Source: Bradyrhizobium mercantei
GTDB lineage: Bacteria > Pseudomonadota > Alphaproteobacteria > Rhizobiales > Xanthobacteraceae
Direction of reading: 5' to 3'
DNA length: 64,000 nt
Assembly: GCF_001982635.1 (NCBI RefSeq)
Contig: NZ_MKFI01000001.1
Coordinates: forward strand, 1,196,891-1,260,890
A program made the position numbers and the translations under genes. Below are positions 38,909 through 47,524 of the stretch, in pieces; the stretch's first letter is position 1; each line of letters starts with the position of its first letter. Under the pieces are notes generated by a model. That model did not search any database and was not told where the DNA came from. It saw nothing but the letters and a program-made list of their open reading frames with translations.

Positions 38909-41311
38909 TCAGGCCACCGACCGTTCCGGCATCCGGTGCAACATCTTGATGACGTCAGCTGCTGGCCGCGGCGGGCTGAACAGATAGCCCTGCGCCTGCG
39001 TGCAGCCCTCCTGCCGCAGCAGGTCGAACTGGGTATCGGTCTCGACGCCCTCGGCCGTGGTGACGATGCCGAGGCTCTTGCCGAGACCAGTGACCGCGCG
39101 CACGATCGCCATCGAATCCTCGCGCGTCGCAAGGTCGGTGACGAACGAACGGTCGATCTTGATCTTGTCGAACGGGAAGCTGCGCAGATAGCTCAGCGAG
39201 GAATAGCCGGTGCCGAAATCGTCGAGCGAGATGCGGACGCCGAAACCACGCAGCTCATGCAGCACCGCAAGCGTCGCCTCGCTGTTCTGCAACAGCACCG
39301 ATTCGGTGATCTCGAGCTCGAGCCGGTCCGCCGACAGGCCTGACGCGTCCAGCGCCGCCTTCACCGACGACACCAGGTTCGGATTCTTGAACTGCACCGG
39401 AGACAGGTTGACGGCAACCGCGATATCAGCGGGCCACCTTGCGGCCTCGACACAGGCCTTGCGCAGCACGACCTCGCCGAGCGGGACGATCAGTCCGGTT
39501 TCCTCGGCGACAGGGATGAAATTGTTGGGTGCGATCAGCCCGCGCTGCGCGTGATTCCAGCGCGCCAGCGCCTCGAAGGCGACGACCCGATCGCCCTCGA
39601 CGTCACGGATCGGCTGGTAATAGACCTCGAACTCGTCGCGCTCGAGCGCGAGCCGCAGGTCACGCTCCAGCAGCCGGCGTGCCTGCGCACGCGCATCCAT
39701 CCCGGTCTCGAAGAACCGGTAGGTGCCGCGGCCGTCGGCCTTGGCTCGGTACAGCGCCAGATCGGCCTTTTGCAGCAGTTCGTCGGGATCCTTGCCGTCT
39801 TCGGGCGCCAGCGAGATGCCGATGCTGACGCCGATCACGAGCTGATGGCCGCCGATCTCGTAGGGCGCGGCGATCCGCTCGACCACGCAACTGGCCAGCG
39901 ACGACACGACGGATGGTTCGCAATTGCTGCAGAACTGCACGATGGCGAATTCGTCGCCGCCGAGTCGCGCCACGGTGTCGTGCTCGGTCACGCACTCGCC
40001 GAGCCGGCGCGCGACTTCGCGCAGCAGCGCGTCGCCGATCGGATGTCCGAGCGTGTCGTTGATTTCCTTGAAATGATCGAGATCGAGACAGAGCACGGCG
40101 AGCTGGTCGGAGCGCTTGGCGAGCCGGGAGGCCTTCTCAAGCTGCTCACGGAACAGCGTCCGGTTCGGCAAATTGGTCAGCGCGTCATGCCGCGCCATGT
40201 GTGAGATCTGTTCCTGCGCCTGCTGCCATTCGGTGATGTCTTCGAAGGTCGCGACCCAGCCGCCGCCCTTCATCGGCTGATCGACGACACGGATCGCGCG
40301 CTCATTGCGGCTGACGATCCGCGTCGCGCTGTTGCCGGCCTTGGCCTCGGCGACGAGCGCATGGCAGAACTCCGTGGGATCGCCGTCCCACTCGCCAATG
40401 GAATGCAAGTCCTGCAGGACGTCGATCAGCAGGCGTCCCTGCAGGGGCACCCGACCGCGCCCCATGATCTCGCTGTAGCGCTCGTTGAACAGCATGATGC
40501 GGCCGTCGGCGTCGAACATGCACAGGCCCTGTGACATGTTTTCAAGCGCGGTATCGAGCACCATTTTCTGCTTGTGGAGCTCGGTCTTGGCGCGGCGATC
40601 GAGGATGGAGGCGATCAGCGAGAGGCCGAGGATCGCGAACGCCGCAACCGCGGTCATGAACGAGAGCACGCGCGGCGAGACCGTCAGTCCGTCGGGGACG
40701 ATGGTCGGATCCGGGACCAGCGTCACCGCGCCCATCGCGGTGAAATGATGCGAGACGATCGCAACCGTCAGCAGAGCGGTCGCGGCGGCGGTGGTGCCAA
40801 AACGCTCGCCACGCGCGGCAACCACGAGCGCGACGGCGCCGAACAGGCTTCCGAAGATGATCGACGCCGCCACGATGCCGGGCGACCAGACGACGCGCGC
40901 CGGCAGCTCGAGCCCCAGCATCCCGGTGTAATGCATCGCCGCGACACCGGCGCCGACGATTGCGCCACCGGCTGCGATCGTCCACCAGCGTTGGTCGAGC
41001 GTTGCGACGGCCAATCCAACCGCCAGGATCGCAACTGCGAGCACCAGCGAGAGCAGCGTGATCGGAATGCTGTATCCGGCCTCGATGCCGGGATCGTACG
41101 CCAGCATGGCGACGAAATGGGTGGCCCAGATCCCGCAGCCGCCGACGGCCGCATCGAGACCGATCCAGATCTCGCGGGCGCGGCCCTCTGCGGCGCGGGC
41201 ACGGTGAAACAGGCTGATCGCGACCGCACTGGCGAGCAGGCAGATCACCCCGCCAAGGACGACAAGCCGCCAGTCATGCTCCAAAGTGAGACAGGTTAGA
41301 ACGCGATACAT
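38909..41311 (-). CDS. MHYT-PAS-GGDEF-EAL cyclic-di-GMP protein
   Basis: The 800-residue protein begins with a seven-helix MHYT sensor (about 1-240; motifs 'AMHYTGM', 'WATHFVAML', 'SHHFTAMGAV'), proposed to sense oxygen, CO or NO through copper. A PAS domain follows (about 265-370, 'DTALENMSQGLCMFDADGRI'), then GGDEF (about 385-540, with the intact active site 'RLGGDEFAIVQF') and EAL (about 555-790, 'FEALARW', 'DDFGTGYSSLSYLRSFPFDK'). Both enzyme motifs look complete, so synthesis and hydrolysis of c-di-GMP are both possible. It is a single gene whose stop touches a repeat fragment. Confidence 0.95.
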   Translation of the reverse strand: MYRVLTCLTLEHDWRLVVLGGVICLLASAVAISLFHRARAAEGRAREIWIGLDAAVGGCGIWATHFVAMLAYDPGIEAGYSIPITLLSLVLAVAILAVGLAVATLDQRWWTIAAGGAIVGAGVAAMHYTGMLGLELPARVVWSPGIVAASIIFGSLFGAVALVVAARGERFGTTAAATALLTVAIVSHHFTAMGAVTLVPDPTIVPDGLTVSPRVLSFMTAVAAFAILGLSLIASILDRRAKTELHKQKMVLDTALENMSQGLCMFDADGRIMLFNERYSEIMGRGRVPLQGRLLIDVLQDLHSIGEWDGDPTEFCHALVAEAKAGNSATRIVSRNERAIRVVDQPMKGGGWVATFEDITEWQQAQEQISHMARHDALTNLPNRTLFREQLEKASRLAKRSDQLAVLCLDLDHFKEINDTLGHPIGDALLREVARRLGECVTEHDTVARLGGDEFAIVQFCSNCEPSVVSSLASCVVERIAAPYEIGGHQLVIGVSIGISLAPEDGKDPDELLQKADLALYRAKADGRGTYRFFETGMDARAQARRLLERDLRLALERDEFEVYYQPIRDVEGDRVVAFEALARWNHAQRGLIAPNNFIPVAEETGLIVPLGEVVLRKACVEAARWPADIAVAVNLSPVQFKNPNLVSSVKAALDASGLSADRLELEITESVLLQNSEATLAVLHELRGFGVRISLDDFGTGYSSLSYLRSFPFDKIKIDRSFVTDLATREDSMAIVRAVTGLGKSLGIVTTAEGVETDTQFDLLRQEGCTQAQGYLFSPPRPAADVIKMLHRMPERSVA

Positions 41312-41494
41312 ATAGGCCCCCGTTATGGACCTATAAAAGCAAGCCTATTCGTGTACGAACGGTAACTGCACCGCAGCAAGGTTCCACGAATGGTGAAGAA
41401 GCCTTGAATGCACAGCCGAAATCCCATCGAAAAGCCCGGGTACCTGTGTGATTTGCTCACGCAGGCACCGATGCAATTTCGCGTTCGCGGTCTC

Positions 41495-42913
41495 TCATTG
41501 CCGCGCCCGTGACGATGAGCCGATCCAGATCAGTGCCGCGGCCGCGAGCAACACGCCTGCGGAGATCACCAGGGCCGCATGCAGGCCCGCGATGAAGGCC
41601 GCGGATCGGCTGACCATCGATCCGAACAGCGCGACACCAAGCACGCTGCCGGTCTGCCTTGTCGCATTCAGCACCCCGGCCGCGATGCCGGCATGCTGCG
41701 GCTCGGCACTGCCGAGCAGCGTTGACGTCAGGGGCGGCACCAGCAGGCCGAGGCCGCCGCTGATCGCCAGCAGTTGCAGGCAGATCGCGGGATAGCTCGT
41801 GGTGGGGCCGATGAACAGCAGTGCCAGGCACCCGACCGCCGAGAGCGCGGCACCAAGCGCGATCGCCGCCGGCGCGCCGAACCGCTCCGCGACACGCGGC
41901 GCGATCAAATTGGCGGGCAGCACCGCGCCGAGCATCGGCACGAACGCGAGGCCGGTTGCGAACGCCGACAGCCCGTTGACTTGCTGGAAGTAGAGGCTGA
42001 GCACGAAGATCAGGCCGTAGAACGCGACGTTGACCAGAAGGCCGACCAGCGAGGTCAGCGCGAACATCCTGTGACTGAACAGCGAGAGCGGCAGCATCGG
42101 CTGCGGCGCGCGGGCCTCATGCCAGATGAACAGCACGGAGAAGATGGCGGCGAGCGCGAAGCCCGCGACCACGAACGGGCTGCTCCAGCCGAGCGCGCCG
42201 CCCTCGATGAGCGCGCCGGCCAGCGTGCCCAGCGCGGCGATCGCCGCAAGCTGGCCCGGCAGATCGAGCCGGTGCTGCTGATGGCGCGTGGTTTCGCCGG
42301 CAAAGCGCCAGGCCAGCCAGAGACCGGCTAGGCCGATCGGCAGATTGACCAGGAAGATCGCGCGCCAGCCGACCAGCGTGATCAGTCCACCGCCGACGAA
42401 CGGACCCGCGGTCAGCGCCAGGCTCGCGCCTGCGGCCCAGACGCCGACCGCACGTCCGCGCGCCTTCTCGTCGGCATAGGCATGGCGCAGCAGCGCGAGC
42501 GAGTTCGGCACCAGGATGGCCGCCGCCAGCCCCTGCACGCAGCGCGCGGCGATCAGCGTCACGGCGTCAGGCGCGACCGCGCAGGCGACCGACGCCGCCG
42601 TGAAGATCGCAAAGCCGGCCATGAAGATGCGCTTGGCGCCGATCCGGTCGCCGAGCGCGCCCGCGGTCAGGATGAAGGCGGCAAACGCGATCGTGTAGGC
42701 GCTGACCACCCATTGCAGCTCGGCAACGCCGCCGCCGAGCGAGCCGCCGATGGCATTGAGCGCCGTGTTGACGATGGTGACGTCGAGCTGCACGACGCCG
42801 TAACCGAGGCTCATCGCGGCGAGCGTCAACGTCGCCGCAAGTCCGCTCGACTGGGGATGCGCCGCCGCGCGCTGCTCCGGCATGCGTCCAGCGCTCAGGG
42901 ATCTCTGTTGCAT
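41495..42913 (-). CDS. MFS multidrug transporter (DHA2/EmrB-like)
   Basis: A 472-residue membrane protein with about 14 helices. The first block 'YGVVQLDVTIVNTALNAIGG' and 'LQWVVSAYTIAFAAFILTAG' match the EmrB/QacA (DHA2) drug:H+ antiporter group. GAGGA lies before the ATG at 42913. The C-terminal part contains a 'GPTTSYPAICLQLLAISG' helix pair. It probably exports a toxic compound using the proton gradient; the substrate is unknown. No regulator gene is adjacent. Confidence 0.9.
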   Translation of the reverse strand: MQQRSLSAGRMPEQRAAAHPQSSGLAATLTLAAMSLGYGVVQLDVTIVNTALNAIGGSLGGGVAELQWVVSAYTIAFAAFILTAGALGDRIGAKRIFMAGFAIFTAASVACAVAPDAVTLIAARCVQGLAAAILVPNSLALLRHAYADEKARGRAVGVWAAGASLALTAGPFVGGGLITLVGWRAIFLVNLPIGLAGLWLAWRFAGETTRHQQHRLDLPGQLAAIAALGTLAGALIEGGALGWSSPFVVAGFALAAIFSVLFIWHEARAPQPMLPLSLFSHRMFALTSLVGLLVNVAFYGLIFVLSLYFQQVNGLSAFATGLAFVPMLGAVLPANLIAPRVAERFGAPAAIALGAALSAVGCLALLFIGPTTSYPAICLQLLAISGGLGLLVPPLTSTLLGSAEPQHAGIAAGVLNATRQTGSVLGVALFGSMVSRSAAFIAGLHAALVISAGVLLAAAALIWIGSSSRARQ

Positions 42914-43519
42914 GGTCTTGTCCTCGCTCTCGGCAACCAATGCGAGACATAGGACTTCGTTTCGCCAGAACATTTCGCCGCCGATCGAAGTATGACATCG
43001 TCGCCGGTCCGACCATCGGGCCGCCGCAGCAACCTTGCGCGGCGTTTTGCCTCAATAGACCTACGGACCCGTCCCGACGCGTCTCATTCCGGCCCGAACC
43101 GCGGTCCGCAGCCGGATCATGCGCACGCGCGCGTCGACTTCACACTTTGGTAAACGCCACGACCGGCCCGGATGTCCCCATGCTGATGCATATCGTCCAT
43201 TCGTCTTGGTCCAACAGCCCAGCGGCAGCGTCGACACGATCACAAAATCGGCAAAAATGCCGGCGAAACCGCCTGGAACGGCGGAACACGCAGCGGTCCC
43301 GTAGCAACGGACGGCATGGCTGCGACTCACATTCCGCAGAGCGAGAACATATGTAGCGAGTATGACAATGACGCTCGACAGGAGCTGAACCTTGGCTTGT
43401 CAAGGGCTGCACAACGCATCGGTTTTGCCTTATGGGTCATCGCGTACGGTGCGTTTGCCCGTCACCCGTCGCCGTCCGTGACCGGGTCCCACTGAAATCG
43501 CCGCCCGCCGGGAGGATGA
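42914..43519. other. 606-base intergenic region, no gene supported
   Basis: This gap lies between the divergent MFS and YbhN-type genes. Short open frames exist on both strands, but none has a recognisable family, good start context or typical codon pattern. No hairpin, promoter or repeat stands out. It presumably holds the two promoters. Confidence 0.5.
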
Positions 43520-44596
43520 ATGCTTCGGCTGCTGACCACGCTTGGGCGTGGTTTCAAGGAAAAGATCGGCTGGAAACGGCTCGGGATCGCCGCGAGTGTG
43601 TTGATCATCGCGTTCGCGATCACGTCGCTGGTGCATACGCTGAAGGGCGTCGATACCGGGATCATCCTCACCGCGCTGACCGACATCGCGCCGCATCGGA
43701 TCGCACTGGCGGCGCTCTGCGTGGTGGGCGCGTTCTGCACGCTGACCTTCTATGACTTCTTCGCGCTGCGCACGATCGGCAAGACCCACGTCCCCTACCG
43801 CATCGCAGCGCTGTCGAGCTTCACCAGCTATACGATCGGTCACAATATCGGCGCGACCGTCTTCACCGGCGGCGCGATCCGCTTCCGGATCTATTCCGAT
43901 TACGGCCTCTCCGCGATCGACGTCGCCAAGATCTGCTTTCTGTCGGGCCTGACCTTCTGGCTCGGCAATTTGTTCGTGCTCGGCTTCGGCATGGCCTGGC
44001 ACCCCGCGGCGGCGTCGGCGATGGACCTGCTGCCGCCGGCCATGAACCGGCTGATCGCGCTCGGCTGCCTCGCCGGCATCGGCGCCTATTTCGTCTGGCT
44101 CTTGACCGGCGAGAAGCGCCGCGAGCTCGGCCAGAACGGCTGGAAGGTGGTGCTGCCGTCGGCCAAGCTGACGCTGCTGCAAATCCTGATCGGCGTGGTC
44201 GATCTCGGCTTCTGCGCGCTCGCAATGTACCTGCTGATGCCGACCGAGCCGCATATCGATTTCGTCTCGCTGGCGGTCGTGTTCATCCTGGCGACGCTGC
44301 TCGGCTTTGCCAGCCACGCGCCCGGCTCGATCGGCGTGTTCGATGCCGCGATGCTGGTGGCGCTGCCGGAGTTCAGCAAGGAGCAGTTGCTGGCGACGCT
44401 GGTGGTGTTCCGTATCCTCTATTTCCTGATCCCGTTCGGGATTTCGATCTCGATCATGGGCATGCGCGAGCTGTGGCTCAACGTGGTGCAGCCCTGGCAG
44501 GAACGAAAGCGATTAAGCCAAGCCTGCACGGCTTCGGCGACCGTGCGGCAACCGATCGAAAGCCGGCAGCAGCGGATCAGGCAGCTGAAACGGTAA
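43520..44596 (+). CDS. YbhN/UPF0104 membrane protein (LPG-synthase TM-like)
   Basis: The 358-residue protein has about eight membrane helices and motifs of the UPF0104/lysylphosphatidylglycerol-synthase transmembrane family: 'SFTSYTIGHNIGATVFTGGA', 'GGAIRFRIYSDYGLS', 'GFASHAPGSIGVFDAAMLVA' and 'VVFRILYFLIPFGISISIM'. The catalytic aminoacyltransferase domain of MprF is absent, so a lipid-flipping or other membrane function is more likely. GGAGGATGA precedes the ATG at 43520. Confidence 0.9.
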   Translation: MLRLLTTLGRGFKEKIGWKRLGIAASVLIIAFAITSLVHTLKGVDTGIILTALTDIAPHRIALAALCVVGAFCTLTFYDFFALRTIGKTHVPYRIAALSSFTSYTIGHNIGATVFTGGAIRFRIYSDYGLSAIDVAKICFLSGLTFWLGNLFVLGFGMAWHPAAASAMDLLPPAMNRLIALGCLAGIGAYFVWLLTGEKRRELGQNGWKVVLPSAKLTLLQILIGVVDLGFCALAMYLLMPTEPHIDFVSLAVVFILATLLGFASHAPGSIGVFDAAMLVALPEFSKEQLLATLVVFRILYFLIPFGISISIMGMRELWLNVVQPWQERKRLSQACTASATVRQPIESRQQRIRQLKR

Positions 44597-44699
44597 CAGG
44601 CAACGTTATCGGCCATTGTCCGGGTCGCTCGGTCCCGGATTTTCGATCCCCGCAGCCGCTTCTCTTATTTTCGCCGTACCGCTCGCGTCAAACCGCGCC

Positions 44700-46658
44700 A
44701 TGATTGGCTTTTTGGTTCGATTTTCGTTTCGTGTGACGGTCGCGGGCGTGCTGCTCGGCAGCGCGCTCGTGGCGGTATTCGCATCGGCCGCAGAGGCCCA
44801 GGACAACTCCCTGCAGATCTCCTGGGAGGTCCGCAACCGCTTCCGCCTGTTCCGCGAGGAACGCGACTTCCGCCTCCATGTCGAAAGCGGGCTCGGCCGC
44901 AGCGTGCTGGCCTCGGAACAGGCGCTGGAACTGCAAAGCGACGGCCGCGGCTGGGCGCGCAACACGGTCAACCGGCTGTGCATCGACCTGCAAGGCCGCG
45001 TCAGCGAGCCCTGCACCCGCGACAACGTCAAGGAAAGCTATCTGACGCCGATCGATCACCCGATCGTGGTGCGGCTCACCGGCCCGGTTCCGGTCGGCGC
45101 CACCTGCGCCTGGTCGTTCGACGACGGCGACGGGCCGCAATCCCAGACGTTCGATTGCGCCGAGCCGGTCAATCTGCGGGTCCGCTACGGCCGCACCACG
45201 ATCGCGACCGTCGACGTCGCGAGCGGCTCGGAGGCCAACCAGCGCGTGACCACGCAGATCGCGGTCCGCGACTTGCTGATCGCGGGCCTCGGCGACAGCA
45301 TCGCGTCCGGCGAAGGCAATCCCGACCGCGCGATCGCACTGTCCGACGAAGGCTTCTGCTTCCGCTCCTATCTCGGCGGTGCGCAATATTACCGGCCGAG
45401 CCGCGCCGGCTACAAAGGCGGCCGCGCCTGCGAGGCGCCCGATACCCTGACCAACTGGCAGCGCCAGAGCGCGCTGTGGCTCAACTCGGCCTGTCACCGC
45501 TCGCTGTACAGCTACCAGACCCGCACGGCGCTCGCGCTCGCCGTGCAATATCCGCACATCGCGGTGACCTATCTGCCGCTGGCCTGCACCGGCGCCACCA
45601 TCGCCGACGGCCTGCTCGGCTCGCAGCAGGCGCGGGAATGCCTGCCGACGAAGTCCGGCAACACCTGCTCGGGCAGCGTCAACGGCCAGATCGCGGAGCT
45701 GCGCACGGCGCTTGCCGCCGCCAAGCGCCGGCAGCCGGATCGCACGCTCGATCTGGTGCTGCTGTCGATCGGCGCCAACGACATCTACTTCTCCGGCCTC
45801 GTCGCCAACGTGATCGTCGACACGCCGACCGAACGCACGCTGCTCGGCCGCGGCGGCTCGCTGGCCAGCGTCGACGATGCCCGCTCGGCTTTGGCGCGCG
45901 ACCTGCCGGCCGGTTTCGCCAAGCTGCGCGATGCGCTGAAGCCCCTGGTCGGCGGTGATCTCTCGCGCGTGGTCTATACGGCGTACGCCAATCCGGCGCT
46001 GGCCAATGGCGGCGCGCCGTGTCCCGGCGGCCGCGCCGGCTTCGACATCCACCCCTCCTTCAACGCCGACCCGAAGCGGCTCGCGGAGGTCTCGGGCTTC
46101 GTGCAGAACGAGTTCCTGCCGCAACTCAAGGCGCTCGCGCAGTGCCAGTCCGGCATCATCTGCCGCAATCCGCAGGCCGACCGCATGACCTTCGTCGATG
46201 CGCATCAGGATGCGTTTGCGAGCCACGGCTTCTGTGCACGCGCGTCGACCGATCCGGAGTTCGACCGCGACTGCTTCGCCGCCAATGGCGACAGCTTCGT
46301 GTCGGACATCGTCGCCGCCGCCAACCAGCCGCTGAAATGCGGGCGCAGCGCCGGTGAATACCGCGCCTATCTGCCGCGTGCGCGCTGGATCCGCGACGCC
46401 AATGACAGCTATTTCGCGGCAATGACCTACCCGCAGGGGCTGCCGTCCTCGATGCAGCCGAGCGACATCCACGATGCGACGTGGGGCATCCTGTCGGCGG
46501 TGTATGGCGGCGCGGTGCATCCGAGCGCCGAAGGCCATGCGGCGATGGCCGATGCCGCAGTCCCCGCGGCCGCCGCCGTGCTGCAGCTCGACACCAGCGT
46601 GGGCGAAGTGACGTCCGAGCCGGTGGCACCGCTGCCGACAGCACCGGTGCAGCGCTAA
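44700..46658 (+). CDS. Large exported SGNH/GDSL hydrolase
   Basis: A 652-residue precursor with a signal peptide (about 1-34, 'VAGVLLGSALVAVFASAAEA'), an N-terminal beta-rich domain (about 35-190, 'LQISWEVRNRFRLFREERDF'), then an SGNH hydrolase: block I 'IAGLGDSIASGEGNP', block III 'LSIGANDIYFSG', and the C-terminal 'VHPSAEGHAAMADA' with catalytic Asp/His equivalent. It is much longer than usual family members. Cys-rich loops ('FCFRSYLGG', 'ACHRSLYSYQ') suggest disulfides. It is probably a periplasmic or secreted esterase or lipase; its substrate is unknown. Confidence 0.88.
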   Translation: MIGFLVRFSFRVTVAGVLLGSALVAVFASAAEAQDNSLQISWEVRNRFRLFREERDFRLHVESGLGRSVLASEQALELQSDGRGWARNTVNRLCIDLQGRVSEPCTRDNVKESYLTPIDHPIVVRLTGPVPVGATCAWSFDDGDGPQSQTFDCAEPVNLRVRYGRTTIATVDVASGSEANQRVTTQIAVRDLLIAGLGDSIASGEGNPDRAIALSDEGFCFRSYLGGAQYYRPSRAGYKGGRACEAPDTLTNWQRQSALWLNSACHRSLYSYQTRTALALAVQYPHIAVTYLPLACTGATIADGLLGSQQARECLPTKSGNTCSGSVNGQIAELRTALAAAKRRQPDRTLDLVLLSIGANDIYFSGLVANVIVDTPTERTLLGRGGSLASVDDARSALARDLPAGFAKLRDALKPLVGGDLSRVVYTAYANPALANGGAPCPGGRAGFDIHPSFNADPKRLAEVSGFVQNEFLPQLKALAQCQSGIICRNPQADRMTFVDAHQDAFASHGFCARASTDPEFDRDCFAANGDSFVSDIVAAANQPLKCGRSAGEYRAYLPRARWIRDANDSYFAAMTYPQGLPSSMQPSDIHDATWGILSAVYGGAVHPSAEGHAAMADAAVPAAAAVLQLDTSVGEVTSEPVAPLPTAPVQR

Positions 46659-46861
46659 AAGCGCGATGAGACCGGGTTGAATCGAAAACATCGAAAACAA
46701 CCCCATGCACAGTAGGGATCGGGGTCACCAGGCCGTGGACCGATAAACACCGACGGCGCGGCGTCCGCCCTTCCCCAACAACGACCAGGCTGATGCGGCA
46801 GCGCGAGATGTCGCGACGGGCCAGGAGCCGACATGGATCTGTCGCGGCGGCGAACCCCCGG
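46659..46861. other. Intergenic region with a shared 20-bp sequence
   Basis: The copy of ATCGAAAACAACCCCATGCA at 46690-46709 lies just after the SGNH gene. No gene is supported here; the remaining bases show no clear signal. Confidence 0.5.
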
Positions 46862-47440
46862 TCATTCCGCTGACAGGCACCTTTGGCGACTAACATCCGC
46901 CAGCGCCTCAAAGACCGCCGGCGTGCGCTCCAGGCGGGCAATCGTTCGCGCGCCTTCGAGAGCGGCGACCAATGCGGCTGCGGTCGAGGACGCGCGCGCG
47001 GGAGCGAAACCGCACCCCCTGAAATGCTCCGCGATAATCTCGGTCGAATCGACAAATCCGCGCGCCACCCGTTTGGTCAACTCGGCGTCGAGCGCGGGCA
47101 GCTCATTCGCCAGATTTTGCATGAGACATCCGTACTGGAAATCGGAGGTGACCATTTCGGCGGCGAATGTGCCGAATATCCGATGAACGAAATTCAGGGC
47201 GTCACCCGTCGTATCCGCCGAGATACTCCGCAACACAGCAATTCTACACGCGACGTAATGATCGATTGCTTCCTCTGCGAGCTGTGTCTTGCCGCGTGGA
47301 AAGTGAAAGTAGAACGATCCTTTGGGCGCGCCGCTTTCTTCAATGATCTGGGTCAATCCGGTCGCGGTGTAGCCCTGGATGCGAAACAGCCGTTCGGCCG
47401 TGGCAATCGCGCGAGCGCGGGCGTCAGTCTTACGAGGCAT
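46862..47440 (-). CDS. TetR-family transcriptional regulator
   Basis: The 192-residue protein has the TetR DNA-binding start 'RARAIATAERLFRIQGYTAT' and 'LTQIIEESGAPKGSFYFHFP', and a C-terminal ligand domain of the TetR_C-type ('YGCLMQNLANELPALDAELT') with a cysteine near the middle. The start at 47440 ('MPRKTDARAR') is preferred. It is divergent from the epoxide-hydrolase-like gene. A perfect 35-bp palindrome lies between them and is the obvious operator. Confidence 0.92.
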   Translation of the reverse strand: MPRKTDARARAIATAERLFRIQGYTATGLTQIIEESGAPKGSFYFHFPRGKTQLAEEAIDHYVACRIAVLRSISADTTGDALNFVHRIFGTFAAEMVTSDFQYGCLMQNLANELPALDAELTKRVARGFVDSTEIIAEHFRGCGFAPARASSTAAALVAALEGARTIARLERTPAVFEALADVSRQRCLSAE

Positions 47441-47472
47441 GCCGTGGACATAACACGTTTCGCTTGACGGCA

Positions 47473-47507
47473 CTATGGTGATCGCCATACTATGGCGATC
47501 ACCATAG
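47473..47507. promoter_or_regulatory. Perfect 35-bp palindromic operator
   Basis: CTATGGTGATCGCCATA is followed by one C and its exact inverted copy, giving 17-1-17 perfect symmetry centred on 47490. It lies 32 bases upstream of the TetR start and 17 bases upstream of the hydrolase start at 47525. TetR proteins bind palindromes of this type, but 35 bases is at the long end and could hold two dimers. Confidence 0.85.
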
Positions 47508-47524
47508 AAAGACGTGCGTTCGTC

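Noticed and set aside
43061..43412. Small open frames in the MFS-YbhN gap.
   Set aside because: No family, no ribosome site, and overlapping frames on both strands look equally random.
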